64,000 nt of DNA from Kitasatospora kifunensis (GTDB lineage Bacteria; Actinomycetota; Actinomycetes; Streptomycetales; Streptomycetaceae). The position numbers and the translations under genes were made by a program. This document shows, in pieces, positions 60,654 through 64,000 of this stretch; the stretch's first letter is position 1, and each line of letters begins with the position of its first letter. The DNA is taken from positions 5,518,001 to 5,582,000 of the forward strand of contig NZ_JACHJV010000001.1 in the NCBI RefSeq assembly GCF_014203855.1, given 5' to 3'. The notes beneath the pieces are model-generated. The model saw nothing but the letters and a program-made list of their open reading frames with translations. It had not been told where the DNA came from and did no database searches.

Positions 60654-61553
60654 ATGGACGTTTCCCTTGCCCTGTGGGCGACCACCATCGGGGTGCTGAT
60701 CGCCCTGATCGCCGCCGACTTCTTCATCGGCGGCCGCAAGCCCCACGAGGTCTCGATCAAGGAGGCCGGCACCTGGACGGTGGTCTGGGTGGTGCTGGCG
60801 CTGCTCTTCGGCGGCTTCCTGTGGTGGTACGGCGGCGGCCAGCCGGCCGGTGAGTTCTTCGCCGGCTACGTCACCGAGAAGTCGCTGAGCGTCGACAACC
60901 TCTTCGTCTTCGTCCTGATCATGGCCAAGTTCGCCGTGCCCAGGATCCACCAGCAGCGGGTGCTGATGGTCGGAGTGCTGATCGCGCTGGTGCTGCGGGC
61001 GCTGTTCATCGCCGGTGGCGCGGCGCTGATCGCGAGCTTCTCCTGGGTCTTCTACCTCTTCGGCGCGTTCCTGATCTGGACGGCCTGGAAGCTGATCAAG
61101 GAGGCCCGGGGTGGGCACCAGGAGGACGAGTTCGAAGAGAGCCGCCTGCTGACGGCGGTCCGCCGGCGCTTCCCGGCGATCTCCGCGATGACCGTGGTGA
61201 TGCTGGCCATCGGCACCACCGACGTGCTCTTCGCGCTCGACTCGATCCCGGCGATCTTCGGCCTGACCCAGGACCCGTACATCGTCTTCACCGCCAACGC
61301 CTTCGCGCTGATGGGCCTACGCCAGTTGTACTTCCTGATCGGCGGGTTGCTGAAGCGGCTGGTCCACCTGTCCTACGGGCTCTCGGTGATCCTCGGCTTC
61401 ATCGGGGTGAAGCTGGTGCTGCACGCCCTGCACGAGAGCGGGCTGCACGTGCCGCAGATCGGGATCCCGTTCTCGCTTGGCTTCATCGTGCTGGTGCTGG
61501 GCGTCACCACCGTCACCAGCCTGCGCGCCTCCAAGCGCCAGGCCCTGAGCTGA
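60654..61553 (+). CDS. terC: TerC/Alx-family metal (Mn2+) exporter
   Basis: A membrane protein of 299 residues with about eight helices. The family Asp motifs inside helices are ALIAADFFIGGRK, EKSLSVDNLFVFVLIMAKFA and IGTTDVLFALDSIPAIFGL. Members export manganese or protect exported metalloenzymes. ATG 60654 has GGAGG 9 nt upstream. Regulation by the preceding riboswitch fits a manganese role. Confidence 0.92.
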   Translation: MDVSLALWATTIGVLIALIAADFFIGGRKPHEVSIKEAGTWTVVWVVLALLFGGFLWWYGGGQPAGEFFAGYVTEKSLSVDNLFVFVLIMAKFAVPRIHQQRVLMVGVLIALVLRALFIAGGAALIASFSWVFYLFGAFLIWTAWKLIKEARGGHQEDEFEESRLLTAVRRRFPAISAMTVVMLAIGTTDVLFALDSIPAIFGLTQDPYIVFTANAFALMGLRQLYFLIGGLLKRLVHLSYGLSVILGFIGVKLVLHALHESGLHVPQIGIPFSLGFIVLVLGVTTVTSLRASKRQALS

Positions 61554-61564
61554 GACCGGGCCGG

Positions 61565-61608
61565 ACGGTGCCCTTGGCCCCCGCCCTTGCGGGCGCCAAG
61601 GGCACCGT
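61565..61608. terminator. Bidirectional terminator between terC and the GT2 gene
   Basis: A perfect 14-bp stem is formed by 61565-61578 and 61595-61608 with an inner GC-rich hairpin. Confidence 0.8.
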
Positions 61609-61668
61609 TCGGCAACCACGCGGTTCTTCGACCCACTGAGGGCCTGGTCCGGCCGCTCCCGCTGATCG

Positions 61669-62679
61669 TCAGCGCGTCCCGGATAGCTGCAGTTCGCGCT
61701 GCTCGGCCGTCTCGGCCGGGACCTGCCCGCTCTTGGCCGAGTCGTGGCCGATGAAGAACGTCGGGCGGCGCTGGACGGCGGTGTAGATCCGGCCGATGTA
61801 CTCACCGAGCAGGCCGATGCAGATCAGCTGGATCCCGCCGAGGAAGAGCATCGCGACGAACAGCGAGGCCCAGCCGGGCACGGTGTGGCCCGCCACGTAG
61901 ATCCCCAGGGTGGCGACCAGCATGCCGAAACAACCGAAGAAGCTCGCCACGCCCAGCCAGGTGGCGATCCGTAGCGGGGCCGCGGAGAAGTTGGTGATGC
62001 TGTCCACCGCGAGGCGAATCATCTTGCTCAGTGGGTACTTGGTCTCGCCCGCCACCCGCTCGTCACGGTGGTAGGTGACCTGGCCACTGGGGAAGCCCAG
62101 CCACGGCACCAGGAGCCGGTAGACCTGCTGCTGGTCCGGCAGCGCCTTGAGCGCGTCGACCGCCTCGCGGCTCAGCAGTCGGAAGTCGCCCGCCTGGGAG
62201 GGGACCCGCTTGCCGACCATGCGGCGCATCAGCCAGTAGTAGAGGCCGGCGGTGCGGCGCTTGAAGCCCGTGTCGGTGCTGCGATCCGAGCGAACGCCGT
62301 AGACGATGTCCAGCTTGTCGCGCTTGGCGAGCTCGAGCATCTCGGCGATCTTCTCCGGCGGGTCCTGGAGGTCGGCATCGATGCTCGCGACGTATCTACC
62401 CACCGAGCTGTGCAGACCGGCTGTCAATGCGGCCTGGTGGCCCGAGTTGCGTCGCAGCTCGACCACCCGCAGCTCACGCCACTCGGAACGCAGCTGGTGG
62501 AGCAGGGCCGAAGTGCCGTCAGCGCTGCCGTCGTTCACCGCCACGACCTCGTACGGGGCGCCTATGCCGTCCAGTGAGGGGCGGAGCCGGGCGACCAGGG
62601 CAGGCAGCGCTTCTTCTTCGTTGTACATCGGTATGACGACAGACAGCTCGGTCCGGTTGGCATGCAAAGGAGTTGTCAA
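61669..62679 (-). CDS. Membrane GT2 glycosyltransferase (GtrB/DPM1-like)
   Basis: This GT2 enzyme (336 residues) links a sugar to polyprenyl phosphate. The signatures are LSVVIPMYNEEEALPALVAR, VAVNDGSADGTSALL, YVASIDADLQDPPEKIAEML (DXD-type) and SQAGDFRLLSREAVDALKAL. The C-terminus has two helices (ASFFGCFGMLVATLGIYVAG, ASLFVAMLFLGGIQLICIGL). TTG 62679 has GGTGGGA about 10 nt upstream; another TTG at 62748 is less likely. It is divergent from a polytopic mannosyltransferase that may use its product. Confidence 0.88.
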   Translation of the reverse strand: MTTPLHANRTELSVVIPMYNEEEALPALVARLRPSLDGIGAPYEVVAVNDGSADGTSALLHQLRSEWRELRVVELRRNSGHQAALTAGLHSSVGRYVASIDADLQDPPEKIAEMLELAKRDKLDIVYGVRSDRSTDTGFKRRTAGLYYWLMRRMVGKRVPSQAGDFRLLSREAVDALKALPDQQQVYRLLVPWLGFPSGQVTYHRDERVAGETKYPLSKMIRLAVDSITNFSAAPLRIATWLGVASFFGCFGMLVATLGIYVAGHTVPGWASLFVAMLFLGGIQLICIGLLGEYIGRIYTAVQRRPTFFIGHDSAKSGQVPAETAEQRELQLSGTR

Positions 62680-62854
62680 AGTAGGTTCCCACCCTGAGAA
62701 GGCAGTCAAGAGACAGTAGTGATCCCCGGAGTCGGTCGGGGAGCCCAAACTGCCCCGCCATGAGCCTCCATCGCAGGGGGAGAGCTTGGCATAGACTTTA
62801 CCATCGCACTACTTTGACATTGCTTGCACCTCACCAACCAGCGGAGTCCACAAC

Positions 62855-64000
62855 TTGAGCACAACATCCGGCACGGCTCAGGAGATACGGGAAGGGGACA
62901 CCCCCGCCGGTCTCCAGGCGCCGGCCACCGACGGCAGATGGCCCCGCATCAGGCAATGGGCGATCAGGCTCGCCCCGGCGCTGGGTGCGTTCGGTGCCGC
63001 CAAGCTCGTCGGATTCGCCGTCTTCATGTACTTGCTGCACTGGTCCAAGGACTTCCTGCACAAGCAGGCCGTCTGGGGTGGCGGGGCGCGCCCTTGGGAT
63101 GTCGTGGGCAGCTGGGACGGCTGGTGGTACCAGGACGTGGCCGCCCACGGCTACCACCCGCAGTCGATCGCCGCGGTGGGCGGCATCGAGCACATCAGCC
63201 AGAACTCGGTAGCCTTCTTCCCGGCCTACCCGGCGATGATCCGGGTGGTGATGGCCTGCACCGGGCTGGGCACCTACGGCGCCGGCATGCTGGTCGCCAT
63301 CCTCGGCTCCTTCGCGGCGGCGGCAGGGATCTACATGGTGGCCGCCAGGCTCGGCGGGCACCGCACAGGCGTGATCGCCGCGGTCATCTGGGCAGTGTTC
63401 CCGGGCTCCGGGGTGGAGTGGGCGGTCTACTCGGACTCGATGTTCGTGGCACTGTCGGCGTGGGCCTGCTACGCCGTGATGACCCGTCACTGGGTCGCAG
63501 CGGGGATCCTGACCTGCATCGCCGGCTTGAACCGGCCCACCGCGGGCGCGTTGATCGCCGCCGTGGGGCTCACCGCGCTGATCGCGCTGATCAGGCGCAC
63601 CGACGGGTGGCGGCCGCTGGCCGCGATCCTGATCGCGCCGTGGGGACTGATCGGCTACCTCGGCTGGGTCGGCTACCGGATGGGCGACATGGGCGGCTAC
63701 TTCGCGCTCCAACGCGGCCCCTGGAGCCACTACTTCGACTTCGGCCAGTACACCTTCGAGACGGCGCGCGACGTGATGCTCGGCTATGCCCCGAAGGGGG
63801 CGAACTGCCCGGTGCCGAACATGATCGCTGTCATGCTGCTGCTCGCACTGCCGTGCCTGGTGGTCCTGATGCTGCGGATGCGGCCGCCGCTGGTCCTCGT
63901 GGTCTTCACGCTGCTGACGATCGCTCTGGTGCTGCCCAGCTTCCAGCTGTTCCCCAACCTGTCGCGCTACCTCCTTCCGACGTTCCCGCTGTACATCCCG
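62855..64000 (+). CDS. PIG-V-like GT-C mannosyltransferase (cut by window edge)
   Basis: The first 382 residues are seen. After a charged N-terminus comes a helix (LGAFGAAKLVGFAVFMYLLH), then the hallmark SWDGWWYQDVAAHGY, which in PIG-V and related GT-C enzymes carries the catalytic acidic residue. Many helices follow (LVAILGSFAAAAGIYMVAAR, ALIAAVGLTALIALIRRT). The enzyme would use polyprenyl-phosphate mannose; the acceptor is unknown. TTG 62855 has GGAG 9 nt upstream. It is divergent from the GT2 gene, which could make its donor. Confidence 0.82.
   Translation, partial: MSTTSGTAQEIREGDTPAGLQAPATDGRWPRIRQWAIRLAPALGAFGAAKLVGFAVFMYLLHWSKDFLHKQAVWGGGARPWDVVGSWDGWWYQDVAAHGYHPQSIAAVGGIEHISQNSVAFFPAYPAMIRVVMACTGLGTYGAGMLVAILGSFAAAAGIYMVAARLGGHRTGVIAAVIWAVFPGSGVEWAVYSDSMFVALSAWACYAVMTRHWVAAGILTCIAGLNRPTAGALIAAVGLTALIALIRRTDGWRPLAAILIAPWGLIGYLGWVGYRMGDMGGYFALQRGPWSHYFDFGQYTFETARDVMLGYAPKGANCPVPNMIAVMLLLALPCLVVLMLRMRPPLVLVVFTLLTIALVLPSFQLFPNLSRYLLPTFPLYIP

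Overview
The window is chromosomal DNA of a high-GC, mycelial actinomycete close to Streptomyces or Kitasatospora. The evidence is the pronounced GC bias at third codon positions, the many GTG starts, AGGAGG-type ribosome sites, long GC-rich terminators, and marker genes: a WhiI-type orphan response regulator behind a WhiG-type promoter, a Rok7B7-like regulator next to xylFGH, and a heme cluster ending in hemQ. No rRNA, tRNA, CRISPR array, transposase or phage gene was seen.

Layout. 1-11.4 kb: a membrane-anchored or secreted GH84 glycosidase (cut by the left edge), malQ, a small membrane protein, a VIT-type metal transporter, a three-gene flavinylation/transmembrane electron-transfer operon (ferric-reductase-like protein, FMN-binding protein, ApbE), and a divergent two-component system. 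11.4-25.8 kb is the accessory part. A 1408-residue secreted lectin/beta-propeller protein is divergent from a 2467-residue Rhs polymorphic toxin with a self-cleaving HINT domain and a deaminase-like tip. A SUKH-3 immunity gene follows. Behind it is debris: an orphan Rhs fragment fused to a nonsense-mutated HTH gene, and a frameshifted gene. GC content falls visibly in the toxin tip and immunity gene. 25.8-30.5 kb: pepN and a BamB-like membrane protein. 30.9-37.9 kb: ROK regulator, xylose-type ABC transporter and dxs. 38-45 kb: a membrane glycosyltransferase, an SPW-repeat protein, fadAB-type beta-oxidation genes and an RNase D-like exonuclease. 45.2-50.4 kb: whiI, a DUF3000 gene and hemE-hemG-hemQ. 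50.5-55.4 kb: a TIGR04222 membrane protein, a SigE-family sigma factor with a candidate anti-sigma factor, msrB, murC and a conserved unknown. 55.6-64 kb: a RibD-C-type reductase, zapE, uvrB, terD and terC (behind a probable Mn2+ riboswitch), a GT2 glycosyltransferase and a PIG-V-like mannosyltransferase cut by the right edge.

How the genes work together. XylF/G/H would import a pentose under the control of the adjacent ROK repressor; a perfect match to the Rok7B7 consensus, as I recall it, lies in front of xylF. HemE, HemG and HemQ fit the coproporphyrin-dependent heme route. The ferric-reductase/FMN-binding/ApbE trio would pass electrons across the membrane to a covalently flavinylated carrier. 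The Rhs protein would deliver and release a C-terminal toxin that the SUKH-3 protein neutralises. The least expected non-coding signals are a 74-nt three-way-junction RNA in the murC leader, a 22-bp perfect inverted repeat bracketing about 160 bp between the redox operon and the two-component system, a repeat family present both between genes and inside a coding sequence, and a terminator built from the mirrored last codons of a gene.
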